A stretch of DNA of 64,000 nucleotides from Brevibacterium zhoupengii (GTDB taxonomy: Bacteria; Actinomycetota; Actinomycetes; Actinomycetales; Brevibacteriaceae), in NCBI RefSeq assembly GCF_021117425.1, contig NZ_CP088298.1, positions 1,550,001-1,614,000 on the forward strand, written 5' to 3'. The position numbers were made by a program, and so were the translations under genes. The notes below the pieces were generated by a model that saw only the letters and a program-made list of their open reading frames with translations, ran no database searches and was not told the DNA's origin. Numbering within the stretch: the stretch's first letter is position 1; each line of letters opens with the position of its first letter. Shown here in pieces: positions 43,601-51,874 of the stretch.

Positions 43601-44914
43601 CTGCCGGCGGCAGCCGTGCCGTTGGTGGACTCCGACGAATTCTCCTGGCAGGTCCCGGGACTGCGGGAGGAACTCGTGGCCGCCTACATCCGCTCGCTGC
43701 CGAAGAACAAACGCCGCTACTTCGTGCCCGCACCTGACGTCGCCCGCGACATCCTTCCAGTCCTCACGCCCTATCGCGGGGCTCTGCCCGAGGTGCTCGC
43801 CGCGCAGTTGAGCGAACGTGCCGGCGGGGGAGGCCTGAACGACCTGGTGCCGATCACAGTGACCGCCGAGGACTTCGACCTCGACCGCATCCCACCTCAT
43901 CTGCGGATCCGCTTCCGCGTCATCGACGGCACCACCACCGTGGGCATCGGGGAAGACCTGAAGAAACTGACGAAGACCGCGAAACCCCAGGTGCGCAAGG
44001 CTCGGGCACAGCAGGTTTCGTTCACTGCGCAGACCGGGATGACCTCATGGTCCTTTGGCGCACTGACCAATCCAGATGAAGCGGAAGTCGGAGCTGTGCC
44101 AGGGCTCGTGGACCGCGGAACCAGTGTCGACCTCGTCGCCTTTGACACTGCTGCTCAGGCACGACTGTCCTCACGCGAAGGACTTATCACTCTGCTGAGC
44201 CTGCGCACGAATGAGGCGCTGAAATACCTGCGAGACGGACTCACGACCGATGAGAAGCTGGTCCTCGCCGGCCATCAGAAAGCCTCGGACGAGATGCTGC
44301 ATGCCCTGGTCAGGGCAGGGATCCGCAGTGTTGTCGAAGCTGAACTGGGAGCAGCGGAGACCGCCTGGGTGGCCGATGCTGCAGAGTTCGGTTCGCTCGA
44401 GACGAAGGTGCACGCTGCACTGACCGACATGTGCTCGAACCTCCTGCCGCACCTGATGAAGGCACTGCGCTCGGCCACCGAACTCGACAAACTCGTATCG
44501 AAGGCTTCGTCCCTGGCGATCCTGTCAAACCTCGCCGATGTGCAGGCCTGGCGCGGATCGCGGGTCACCGGGGCGTCGGTAGCTGCGATGACCGAGCAGA
44601 TTATTCGCGATCTGCCTCGCTGGGTGCAGGCCGAGGTGGTCCGCATTGATGGCATGCAGAACTCGCCGATGCGTGACAAGCAGCTCATGGATCGCATCAG
44701 TGGCAGCGTGGACTCCGTGCTGAAGAAGGTCGGCAACAGGTTCCCCGATCTGGCCAAAGCGGACTGGTCGCGGATTGTGGTTTCGGTGCCCAGCGAGTGG
44801 CGGGACGTGATCATCATGCTCGAGGAGCTCCGCGTCAGCCTTTACGCGAATTCCCTGGGTACCGCCCACCCGGTGTCGGAGAAGAGGATCGCCAAGGCAC
44901 TCGCGCAACTGTAA
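40664..44914 (+). CDS. hrpA: ATP-dependent RNA helicase HrpA, DEAH box
   Basis: 1416 aa. Walker A GETGSGKTTQ near residue 91, DEAH near 187, SAT motif near 217, and QRKGRSGRT for motif VI. These are followed by the HA2/OB region and the long HrpA C-terminal domain (DUF3418). Acts on mRNA processing and stalled ribosomes. An Ala/Gly/Ser-rich insertion (about residues 635-712, coded at 42570-42800) interrupts the OB region. TAAGCT (40649-40654) is a -10 with at most a very short leader. A basic N-terminus (PRRKNPRHKNTGAGHRERR) may bind RNA. Confidence 0.95.
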   Translation: MAYENSASFTPRPDSQPSPKGAQSGKRSPRRKNPRHKNTGAGHRERRARLTAARRSQSVDVTYPENLPVSAAKDEIAEALRDNQVVIVAGETGSGKTTQLPKICLEMGLGVNGLIGHTQPRRIAARTVAERIADELGEDLGGTIGYQVRFTAQVADSTRVKVMTDGILLSELSRDKLLRDYEVIIIDEAHERSLNIDFLLGYLKEVMGKRPELKVIITSATIDPQSFAAHFDDAPIIEVAGRTYPVEVRYRPLVDDEEDDDVDGPGESGSYETGPEEQTEGIIAAFDELSTEAPGDILVFLSGEREIRDTAEALEAHLRKRPRLSNWEVVPLFARLSAGEQQKVFKPHSRPRLVLATNVAETSLTVPGIKYVIDVGTARISRYSNRTRVQRLPIERISQASANQRKGRSGRTSDGICIRLYSETDFDSRPEFTDPEILRTNLASVILQMTDLGFAASDKEILEFPFLTPPEAKAVRDGRTMLAELGALTSDKAGTITVTPTGRQLSLLPIDPRLARMVIAGAEAGCGGEVTIIVAALSIQDPRERPTEVRAAADEKHARFTHPGSDFLSYLNLWNYLDDQQSALTSSKFRRQCKAEFLNFVRIREWQDLVGQLRSLLGSAGIRVNKSVWRPVEASTAEVGPGSASNAKGAKGTASNAAGSNAAVAATGATTGAKSANGKIGFAELSAQKRSAKKSGGSDGANDSGQNAASARLDPHAAAIHRALLTGLLSMIGSRSERNKDYQGARGTRFAIFPGSGLFKKKPDFVMAAELVETSRLWARTVSAIEPDWVIEAAGDLVTRQYSDPHWSKKAGGSMVYEKISLYGVTLVSDRRVGYGTFDREAARDMFIRKGLIEGDWHERFGFLEANAAVIDEAEALASRTRNRRVLDQDDALFEFYDERIPATITSAADFRAWWKKQKRRDSHILDLSTSILLSDDSEELTASVADDFPMEWELVDGSTAKLRYSFEPGSTEDGVTVELPAAAVPLVDSDEFSWQVPGLREELVAAYIRSLPKNKRRYFVPAPDVARDILPVLTPYRGALPEVLAAQLSERAGGGGLNDLVPITVTAEDFDLDRIPPHLRIRFRVIDGTTTVGIGEDLKKLTKTAKPQVRKARAQQVSFTAQTGMTSWSFGALTNPDEAEVGAVPGLVDRGTSVDLVAFDTAAQARLSSREGLITLLSLRTNEALKYLRDGLTTDEKLVLAGHQKASDEMLHALVRAGIRSVVEAELGAAETAWVADAAEFGSLETKVHAALTDMCSNLLPHLMKALRSATELDKLVSKASSLAILSNLADVQAWRGSRVTGASVAAMTEQIIRDLPRWVQAEVVRIDGMQNSPMRDKQLMDRISGSVDSVLKKVGNRFPDLAKADWSRIVVSVPSEWRDVIIMLEELRVSLYANSLGTAHPVSEKRIAKALAQL

Positions 44915-44923
44915 GCGACGGGT

Positions 44924-45071
44924 TGCGCCGCGCACCATCAGTCGCATAACGCACTGTTGCAACGGGAGGTTTTGGTGCTGCTGGTGCGGGGTGCGAAACT
45001 CCCGGGTGGCAATAGCACTACGGGGAGGGAACGTCGCCAATTGTAGGACGTGGCGTTAATAGGGTGGCGTT
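44924..45071. repeat. Intergenic element, copy B
   Basis: Homologous to 23962-24065: the core GCAACGGGAGGTTTTGGTGC and following 20 nt (44959-45000), then AGGACGTGGCGTTAAT (45045-45060), with about 45 nt extra between the blocks. GGGAGGTTT can also pair with AAACTCCC around 44965-45003. It lies directly after hrpA. Confidence 0.5.
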
Positions 45072-45171
45072 GGGTCGGAAGGTCCTGCGGCGTCGGAGGC
45101 GGCAGCTGCGTCAGCGAGCGTGCTGGGTGCGGGAAGTCGGTCGTGCGGGTGCGGGGTGAAAGAGGTTTTGC

Positions 45172-45546
45172 CTAGGCGGGGGCCGAGGTGAAGTAGCCGG
45201 CGAAGAGCCACCAGATCGGGAGGATCGCGGCCGCAAGGAAAGCCGCGACGGCCCACCAGATACGCCACTTCCATGTGCGCCTGCGGGTGCCGAAGAAGAG
45301 GAACACGAGATAGAAGACGAGACAGAACGCACCGGAGAGACTGAGCATCACCATGCTGAAGGCCTCCAGCCCGGAGGTCCCGAGGTCGAAGAGGTAGCTG
45401 GTGACCTGCCCGATGTCGAGGGAGAACTTGATCGCCAACACCAGGAAGGGGATGCCGAGGAGTGCCGCCAAGATCAGCGGCAGGGCCTTGAGCAGGCGTT
45501 CCTTCGGTTCAGAGCGGCCAGCGTATTCAACAAATTCCTCATTCAT
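45172..45546 (-). CDS. Hypothetical membrane protein, 124 aa
   Basis: Starts MNEEFVEYAGRSEPKERLLK, with three hydrophobic segments and a short tail after PIWWLFAGYF. AGCATA (45555-45560; TATGCT on the coding strand) lies 8 nt before the ATG, close to the leaderless spacing seen elsewhere. The frame opens at 45861, but that would overlap the prfC start. Family not recognised. Confidence 0.6.
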   Translation of the reverse strand: MNEEFVEYAGRSEPKERLLKALPLILAALLGIPFLVLAIKFSLDIGQVTSYLFDLGTSGLEAFSMVMLSLSGAFCLVFYLVFLFFGTRRRTWKWRIWWAVAAFLAAAILPIWWLFAGYFTSAPA

Positions 45547-45771
45547 CGCCACCCAGCATAATCGTGGAATCCGACAGGATGCTGGACGAACCGCGCGGCA
45601 CGAACTGCAACTCTGGAGCTGCCCGGGACACTGGATCCGCTGCGACATTGACGCTGCGAGCAGCACTGGGTCTGCCAGCGACACCGTCGGATATACGGAT
45701 GCAGGGCTCCCCGACAGGCATACAAAGACAACTGTGACTGACCGGACACCCGGTCGGGGACAGAAGAGGGA

Positions 45772-45786
45772 TAAGATATTTTGGTG
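45772..45786 (+). promoter_or_regulatory. Leaderless -10 element of prfC
   Basis: TAAGAT (45772-45777) is 6 nt before GTG 45784. The palindrome-like GACCGG..CCGGTC (about 45740-45756) lies upstream near the -35 position. Confidence 0.5.
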
Positions 45787-47376
45787 ACTTCTGGCCAGTA
45801 TTCTGACAAGGACATTCGAACCCAGGCGGACCGCCGCCGGACGTTCGCTGTCATTTCGCACCCCGACGCGGGTAAATCGACGACCACCGAGGCGCTCGCC
45901 CTACATGCGCGAGCCATCGGCAAGGCCGGCGCCACCCACGGCAAGGCCGGTCGCCGCGCTACTGTCTCCGACTGGATGAAGATGGAGCAGGACCGCGGAA
46001 TCTCGATCTCCTCGGCGGCCCTGCAGTTCGAGTACCGGGATGCTGTCTTCAACCTCGTCGACACCCCGGGTCACGCCGACTTCTCCGAGGACACCTACCG
46101 TGTGCTCTCTGCCGTCGACTGCGCAGTGATGCTCATCGATGCAGCAAAGGGCCTCGAGGCCCAGACCATGAAGCTCTTCGAAGTCTGTGCCCACCGAGGC
46201 ATCCCGATCATCACTGTGATCAACAAATGGGACCGCGCGGGTCTCGACGCACTGGAGCTCATGGACGAGGTTCAGGAACGTACAGGCCTCCTGCCTACCC
46301 CGCTGACCTGGCCGGTCGGACAGTCCGGTGACTTCAGGGGAGTCCTCGACCGACTCACCGGCGACTACACGAAGTACGACCGCACCGATGCCGGTGCCAA
46401 CATCGCCGGAGAAGAGACCTATTCGGCAGACAAGGCCATCGAGCTCGAAGGCGATGCCTGGCAGACCGCCGTCGACGAATCCGATCTTCTTGACATGGAA
46501 GATCAGAATCACGACCAGGAGACATTCCTCGCCGGCAAATCGACCCCGGTGATGTTCGCCTCGGCCGTGCTGAACTTCGGCATCCACAAACTTCTCGACA
46601 TGCTCGTCGACCTGGCACCTGCCGCCGAGGCCCGTCTGGACAAGGACGATGAGCCCCGCGACGTGGCCGACCCGTTCTCCGGATTCGTCTTCAAGGTCCA
46701 GGCCGGTATGGACTCCAACCACCGTGATCGCCTGGCCTACATCCGCGTGTGCTCCGGTGTCTTCGAACGCGGTTCCGTGCTCACCCACGCCGCGACCGGG
46801 AAACCCTTCGCCACGAAGTACGCCCAGCAGGTCTTCGGCCGTGACCGTGATGTCGTCGACGAAGCCTTCCCGGGCGACGTCGTCGGTTTGGTCAACGCCA
46901 GCGCACTGCGCGTGGGCGATTCGCTGTACTTGGACAAGAAAGTCGAATTCCCCGGCATTCCGACCTTCTCACCCGAGCACTTCATGGTCATCAGGGCCAA
47001 GGACTCCTCGAAGTACAAGCAATTCCGCCGCGGCATCGAACAGCTCGATCACGAGGGTGTCATTCAGGTGCTGCGTTCAGACCTGCGTGGTGACCAGGCC
47101 CCTGTCCTCGGCGCCGTGGGACCGATGCAGTTCGAGGTTGCCGAAGACCGGATGAACAACGAATTCCACGCACCCTGCTCACTCGAGCGCCTCAACTTCT
47201 CCTTGGCCCGACGCACCACACCGGAATGTGTGCCGACCCTGGCACGAGAACGGTCAGTGGAAGTTCTGCACCGTTCCGACGGTGAGCTGCTCGCTCTGTT
47301 CTCGGACAGGTGGCGACTCCAGGGTGTGCAGAAGAACCATCCGGATCTGGTTCTGGAGCCGCTCGTCGTCAGCTGA
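45784..47376 (+). CDS. prfC: Peptide chain release factor 3
   Basis: 530 aa GTPase that recycles RF1/RF2 after termination. G1 HPDAGKSTTT (residues 26-35), G3 DTPGHADF (about 93) and G4 NKWD (about 148) are intact, and the EF-G-like domains follow. GTG 45784 is chosen over TTG 45781 because the -10 element is 6 nt away and leaderless starts are ATG or GTG. No neighbour is functionally linked. Confidence 0.96.
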   Translation: MTSGQYSDKDIRTQADRRRTFAVISHPDAGKSTTTEALALHARAIGKAGATHGKAGRRATVSDWMKMEQDRGISISSAALQFEYRDAVFNLVDTPGHADFSEDTYRVLSAVDCAVMLIDAAKGLEAQTMKLFEVCAHRGIPIITVINKWDRAGLDALELMDEVQERTGLLPTPLTWPVGQSGDFRGVLDRLTGDYTKYDRTDAGANIAGEETYSADKAIELEGDAWQTAVDESDLLDMEDQNHDQETFLAGKSTPVMFASAVLNFGIHKLLDMLVDLAPAAEARLDKDDEPRDVADPFSGFVFKVQAGMDSNHRDRLAYIRVCSGVFERGSVLTHAATGKPFATKYAQQVFGRDRDVVDEAFPGDVVGLVNASALRVGDSLYLDKKVEFPGIPTFSPEHFMVIRAKDSSKYKQFRRGIEQLDHEGVIQVLRSDLRGDQAPVLGAVGPMQFEVAEDRMNNEFHAPCSLERLNFSLARRTTPECVPTLARERSVEVLHRSDGELLALFSDRWRLQGVQKNHPDLVLEPLVVS

Positions 47377-47474
47377 GTACACACACCGCGAGCAGCTGTG
47401 CCAAATGCACGAGCGGCCGCATGCCTCGGAATCCGACGAGGAGGTCCACCGTTTCGACGGGAAGCCTCGCCGTT

Positions 47475-47502
47475 TTGACGAGGACATTAAGATGAATAGT
47501 CG
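47475..47502 (+). promoter_or_regulatory. Putative ino1 promoter
   Basis: TTGACG (47475-47480), 16-nt spacer, TAGTCG (47497-47502). The predicted transcript would start near 47505-47510, at the base of the leader stem. Confidence 0.4.
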
Positions 47503-47504
47503 GG

Positions 47505-47562
47505 GTCATTTCAAGTTGGCCCCAGTTGGGGAGACCTGACGCTCGGGGAGACCCGAAATGAC
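47505..47562 (+). other. Structured leader of ino1 (three-stem fold)
   Basis: Closing stem GTCATTTC (47505-47512) with GAAATGAC (47555-47562). Inside are hairpin CCCC-AGTT-GGGG (47520-47531) and hairpin TCGGG-GAGA-CCCGA (47543-47556) with a GNRA loop. AAAGGAG follows the closing stem directly, so folding could expose or hide the ribosome-binding site. The last hairpin and the closing stem share one or two bases. Confidence 0.45.
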
Positions 47563-47580
47563 AAAGGAGATATCACAGAC

Positions 47581-48666
47581 GTGGGAACGAAATCGATTCG
47601 AGTCGCAATTGCCGGACTGGGCAACTGCGCCTCTTCCCTGATCCAAGGTGTTGAGTATTACCGGGACGCAGCTCCGGGCAGTAAAGTACCGGGACTCATG
47701 CACGTGGAATTCGGGGACTATCACGTCGGTGATATCGAATTCGTCGCCGCATTCGACGTCGACGACAAGAAGGTCGGTGCCGATATCGCCGAGGCGATCA
47801 CCGCCAGTGAGAACAATACGATCAAAATCGCCGACGTCCCCCCGACCGGGGTCCAGGTGCAGCGCGGACCGACCCTGGACGGACTCGGCGAGTACTACCG
47901 CGAGACCATCGTCGAATCAGATGTCGAACCCGTCGACGTTGCTCAGGCTCTGCGCGATGCGCGCGTCGACGTCCTCGTCTGCTACCTGCCCGTGGGTTCG
48001 CAGGAAGCGGTGGAGTTCTACGCACAGGCCGCCATCGACGCGAAGGTCGCCTTCGTCAATGCCCTCCCGGTCTTCATCGCCGGCACCAAGGAGTGGGATG
48101 AGAAGTTCCGCGCCGCCGGTGTGCCGATCGTCGGTGACGACATCAAGAGCCAGATCGGTGCGACCATCACCCACCGTGTGATGGCCAAACTGTTCGAAGA
48201 CCGCGGCGTCGTTCTCGACCGCACCTACCAGCTCAACGTCGGCGGCAACATGGACTTCAAGAACATGCTCGAGCGCAAGCGCCTCGAATCGAAGAAGATC
48301 TCGAAGACTCAGGCCGTGACCTCGAACACTTCAGCCGAGCTCGAACCTCGCAACGTCCACATCGGCCCCAGCGACTACATTGAGTGGCTCGACGACCGCA
48401 AATGGGCTTTCGTTCGCCTCGAAGGCCGCAACTTCGGCGATGCTCCCGTGTCCCTGGAGTACAAGCTCGAGGTCTGGGACTCACCGAACTCGGCCGGAGT
48501 CATCATCGACGCCGTCCGTGCGGCGAAGATCGGCCTCGATCGCGGTGTCGGCGGTGCCCTCATCTCCGCATCGTCGTACTTCATGAAGTCACCCCCTGAG
48601 CAGAAGGGCGACGACGCAGCCCATGACGCAGTCGAAGCCTTCATCCAAGGAAACCTCGAGCGCTGA
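47581..48666 (+). CDS. ino1: Inositol-3-phosphate synthase
   Basis: 361 aa. Converts glucose-6-phosphate to myo-inositol-3-phosphate using NAD, for phosphatidylinositol and mycothiol. NAD loop [15 protein letters not shown] (residues 9-23), [27 protein letters not shown] and [16 protein letters not shown] are characteristic of the short actinobacterial/archaeal type. GTG start with AAAGGAG about 10 nt upstream, after the structured leader. Monocistronic with a strong terminator. Confidence 0.96.
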   Translation: MGTKSIRVAIAGLGNCASSLIQGVEYYRDAAPGSKVPGLMHVEFGDYHVGDIEFVAAFDVDDKKVGADIAEAITASENNTIKIADVPPTGVQVQRGPTLDGLGEYYRETIVESDVEPVDVAQALRDARVDVLVCYLPVGSQEAVEFYAQAAIDAKVAFVNALPVFIAGTKEWDEKFRAAGVPIVGDDIKSQIGATITHRVMAKLFEDRGVVLDRTYQLNVGGNMDFKNMLERKRLESKKISKTQAVTSNTSAELEPRNVHIGPSDYIEWLDDRKWAFVRLEGRNFGDAPVSLEYKLEVWDSPNSAGVIIDAVRAAKIGLDRGVGGALISASSYFMKSPPEQKGDDAAHDAVEAFIQGNLER

Positions 48667-48689
48667 TCTGAGCACCACAGCATCCTGAG

Positions 48690-48721
48690 AATGCCGATCA
48701 CACCTTCGTGTGGTCGGCATT
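48690..48721 (+). terminator. Terminator of ino1
   Basis: 14-bp stem (48690-48703 with 48708-48721, one G-T pair), CTTC loop, T-rich end. Confidence 0.85.
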
Positions 48722-48885
48722 TTCGCTGTCCCCATTTCTCAGTATCCGGGTGTACGGATGCTCCTCGACCACCTCGGCGAATGCAGCAGTCGATCCAGGA
48801 TATGAGATTGCCTCGCCGCAATCGGCATTGTCCATAACACTGAGAACTTGCACACAGTGGTCCCTGCCACAGAGATCGTGATCGA

Positions 48886-48897
48886 CCACCGAGGTGG
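48886..48897. promoter_or_regulatory. Palindrome CCACC-GA-GGTGG upstream of the AbgT-family gene
   Basis: Perfect 5-bp arms, followed at once by GGCGG-CT-CCGCC (48898-48909). A possible operator for the transporter gene at 48954. The 48722-48953 interval has no gene. Confidence 0.3.
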
Positions 48898-48953
48898 GCG
48901 GCTCCGCCTGGATCACCTGCACACCCCTTTCGACGAGTCACCGAGGAGTATCG

Positions 48954-50537
48954 ATGTCGCGCAATACCGCTGTCAACGACACGAAACCGAAGAAGCCGGA
49001 TGAGTTCAGCTGGCTGATGCGTCTGCTGGTCATCATCGAGAAGGCCGGAAACAAGCTGCCGCACCCCTTCTGGCTGTTCCTGTCTCTGGCCGTAGTGGTC
49101 ATGGCGCTCTCGGCGATCTTCTCCGCCACCGGTCTGCAGGCAGTCAATCCTGCCACCGATGAGACGGTGACGGTGACGAACCTCTTCAGCACAGAGTCCC
49201 TGCGTGAGATCGTCGCGGGGGCCACGAACAACTTCGTCACGTTCCCACCGCTGGGTCTCGTCCTCATCGTGCTCATCGGTGTCGCCGTGGCAGAGCAGTC
49301 CGGGCTGATCCCGGCAATGCTGCGCGGAACGATCGCCGGTGCCTCACCGAAGTGGATCACTTTCATCGTCGCACTCGCCGGTACTGCGGCATCGATTGCC
49401 TCCGACGCCTCGTACATGATCATGATTCCCCTCGGCGGACTCGCGTTCAAAGCGGTGGGGCGCAACCCGATGCTCGGCTGCCTCGTCGCCTACGCCGCAA
49501 CCTCGGGTGGGTATTCCGCGGCACCGATGGTCAACTCCTTGGACACGATCCTCGGCGGGCTCTCCACCTCGGCGGCTCAGATCATCGACCCGGACTACGT
49601 GGTCAGCCCGCTGGCGAACTTCTACTTCAACTTCGTCTCGATGTTCGTCGTCGCGGCCGCCGTCACCCTCGTCACCGAACTGCTGCTGTCGAAGCGAGCC
49701 GACCAGATCGAACTCGACGAACCGGACGAGAACGATCCCGACAACTTCGACGTCAAGATGGCACTGGACTCCAACGAGAAGCGCGGCATGGTCATCGCCG
49801 TCCTGTCCATCGTCGCCTGCGCCGCGATCCTGTTCTTCCTCGCACTGCCGAAGGGTTCGTTCCTGCGAGACGAAGCCGGTGGATTCGGTCCCGAATCGGG
49901 GCTCATGGCAGGAATCGCGGCCATTATCGGCTTCGGGTTCTTCATCGTCGGCATCGTCTACGGCTATGCCACCGGATCGATCAAGAAGACCTCAGACATT
50001 CCCGACATGATGGGCAAGGGACTCCTGCCCTTTGTCCCGGTCATCGTCCTCTTCTTCGCGGCCAGCCAGTTCCTGGCGCTGTTCAAAATGTCCAGCCTCG
50101 GCGAGATCCTCGCAATCAAGGGAGCCGAGTTCTTCGGTTCACTCGAGACGGGAACATTCGTCATCCTCCTCGGCGGATGGCTGCTCGTGGCCCTCGGCGC
50201 ACTGTTCCTGACCTCAGGCTCGGGACTGTGGACACTCATGGCGCCGGTGCTCGTGCCGATGTTCATGCTCCTGTCCATCTCCCCAGAGACCACTCAGGCC
50301 CTCTACCGCATCGGTGACTCGACGACGAACATCATCTCGCCGATGAGTCCCTACTTCGTCGTCGTCCTCGGCTTCATCCAGAGGTACAAGCGAGACGCCG
50401 GAATCGGCACGGTGCTGTCGTTCACCATTCCGCTCTCATTCGCGATGTTCGTCCTCTGGGGTCTGCTCTTCTTCATCTGGTGGTCCATCGGAATTCCTTG
50501 GGGACCCGGTTCGGCCACGAGCTACCACATGGGCTGA
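48954..50537 (+). CDS. AbgT-family transporter
   Basis: 527 aa, about 12-13 membrane helices. KLPHPFWLFL at the N-terminus, FPPLGLVLIVLIGVAVAEQSG, SIASDASYMIMIPLGG, TSGGYSAAPMVNSLDTILGG and STTNIISPMSPYFVVVLGF are the family hallmarks. The family exports sulfonamides or imports p-aminobenzoyl-glutamate; I cannot tell which. ATG 48954 with GAGGAG upstream is preferred over 48894. No amidohydrolase (abgAB) is adjacent. Confidence 0.92.
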   Translation: MSRNTAVNDTKPKKPDEFSWLMRLLVIIEKAGNKLPHPFWLFLSLAVVVMALSAIFSATGLQAVNPATDETVTVTNLFSTESLREIVAGATNNFVTFPPLGLVLIVLIGVAVAEQSGLIPAMLRGTIAGASPKWITFIVALAGTAASIASDASYMIMIPLGGLAFKAVGRNPMLGCLVAYAATSGGYSAAPMVNSLDTILGGLSTSAAQIIDPDYVVSPLANFYFNFVSMFVVAAAVTLVTELLLSKRADQIELDEPDENDPDNFDVKMALDSNEKRGMVIAVLSIVACAAILFFLALPKGSFLRDEAGGFGPESGLMAGIAAIIGFGFFIVGIVYGYATGSIKKTSDIPDMMGKGLLPFVPVIVLFFAASQFLALFKMSSLGEILAIKGAEFFGSLETGTFVILLGGWLLVALGALFLTSGSGLWTLMAPVLVPMFMLLSISPETTQALYRIGDSTTNIISPMSPYFVVVLGFIQRYKRDAGIGTVLSFTIPLSFAMFVLWGLLFFIWWSIGIPWGPGSATSYHMG

Positions 50538-50555
50538 GGTTTCAGTCGGGTGACC

Positions 50556-50590
50556 ACATCTGCCGTTGAAACAACATCTGCCGTGGAAAC
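50556..50590. repeat. 17-bp direct repeat pair
   Basis: ACATCTGCCGTTGAAAC (50556-50572) and ACATCTGCCGTGGAAAC (50574-50590) differ by one base. Intergenic, upstream of the Bax-inhibitor-1 gene. Confidence 0.5.
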
Positions 50591-50639
50591 GGGAATAATC
50601 GACCCAGCAACCGGCGTTACGATCGTGCAACGCTCGTTG

Positions 50640-50687
50640 ACTTGAGCTCTGGATCATCAGTGACTGTCCAGCTCAAGTGACTAGACT
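50640..50687 (+). promoter_or_regulatory. Promoter region with a long-spaced inverted repeat, Bax-inhibitor-1 gene
   Basis: ACTTGAGCT (50640-50648) and AGCTCAAGT (50670-50678) are perfect 9-bp arms. TAGACT (50682-50687) just downstream is a likely -10. The arms flank the -35 position, so they may be operator halves; alternatively this is a stem. Confidence 0.4.
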
Positions 50688-50760
50688 GAGACTATGAAAC
50701 AACTCTCGTGCGGCATTTCGTCTGTGCGAGCAACCTGCTCAGATCGAAAGGATCTCGACC

Positions 50761-51567
50761 GTGAGTAACCCTATGATGAACCGGACCCTCAACCAGGGAG
50801 TCCAGGCCGGCCGCAACGAACCGGTCATGTCCGACCAGGAACTCAACAACCTGTTCGACCAGCCTGCCGCACAGAACCGCAACGCCGGCCCGCAGGCCGC
50901 CGAACGTGCGATGACCTACGACGACGTGATGATGAAGACCGGTGTGCTCTTCGCCATTCTTCTCGCTGGTGCCGTCGTCGGCTGGTTCGTTCCGGTCCTT
51001 GCCCTTCCTGCGATGCTCATCGCGCTGGTCCTCGGCCTGGTCAACGCCTTCAAGAAGGAACCGAGCAAGGCCCTGATCATCGGCTATGCGGTCTTCGAAG
51101 GAGTCTTCCTCGGCGGCATCTCCGCGATCTTCGAAGCCCAGTTCTCCGGCATCGTCCTCCAGGCCGTTCTGGCCACGCTCTGCGTCTTCGGCGTCATGCT
51201 CGCCCTGTTCAAGTTCAAGGGTGTGCGCTTCGGTTCGAAGATGAAGAAGTTCATGATGATCGCCATCGGCGGTTACGCGATCTTCTCGCTCATCAACTTC
51301 GGCATCGCGATGTTCACCGGCACCGGCGGTGCCCGCAGCGTCGAAATCAACATCATGGGAATGACCTTCCCCTTGGGCGTCATCATCGGCCTCGTCGCCA
51401 CCGTGCTCGCAGCCATGACACTCATCATGGACTTCCAGATGATCGAGCAGGGCGTGAAGCAGCGGATCCCGGAGAAGTACTCCTGGATGTGCGCCTTCTC
51501 CCTCATGGTCACCCTCGTGTGGCTCTACATCGAAATCCTGCGCCTCATCTCCTACTTCAGAAACTAG
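50761..51567 (+). CDS. Bax inhibitor-1/YccA family membrane protein
   Basis: 268 aa with a soluble N-terminus (two Asn/Gln-rich stretches) and seven membrane helices. The segments MTYDDVMMKTGVLFAILLAGA and MIEQGVKQRIPEKYSWMCAF are characteristic of the actinobacterial branch. The family comprises pH-dependent calcium leak channels, but function in bacteria is poorly known. GTG start with GAAAGGATC upstream. Confidence 0.9.
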   Translation: MSNPMMNRTLNQGVQAGRNEPVMSDQELNNLFDQPAAQNRNAGPQAAERAMTYDDVMMKTGVLFAILLAGAVVGWFVPVLALPAMLIALVLGLVNAFKKEPSKALIIGYAVFEGVFLGGISAIFEAQFSGIVLQAVLATLCVFGVMLALFKFKGVRFGSKMKKFMMIAIGGYAIFSLINFGIAMFTGTGGARSVEINIMGMTFPLGVIIGLVATVLAAMTLIMDFQMIEQGVKQRIPEKYSWMCAFSLMVTLVWLYIEILRLISYFRN

Positions 51568-51620
51568 GAGCACATCGCCTGCCTCGGGGACACCACCGAA
51601 CGGCGGCGACAGCAGCGAAG

Positions 51621-51657
51621 CGAAGGGCGGATTCCCAGACAGGGAGTCCGCCCTTCG
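51621..51657 (+). terminator. Terminator of the Bax-inhibitor-1 gene
   Basis: 16-bp stem (51621-51636 with 51642-51657, one T-G pair), 5-nt loop. The rest of the 308-nt gap up to 51875 shows only a possible -10 (TAGGCT near 51810). Confidence 0.75.
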
Positions 51658-51874
51658 TCGTATCTGAAACCATGCTCTCGAAGGTGCTGAGCGGGCACGT
51701 CGAAGCTGCCGGAAAGGAACTACGGGGCTGAGGCGTCACGGTCGTTGGTGCGTTTGTGCACCACGGTCTGTATCTCCGGGCATTGAAGCCCACCGTCGGT
51801 GTTCATAGGCTCGAAGTGTCGGAACCAGCAGAACTTCACCGCCGAAGCAGCGCCGAGAGAAGGATGATCCCATC

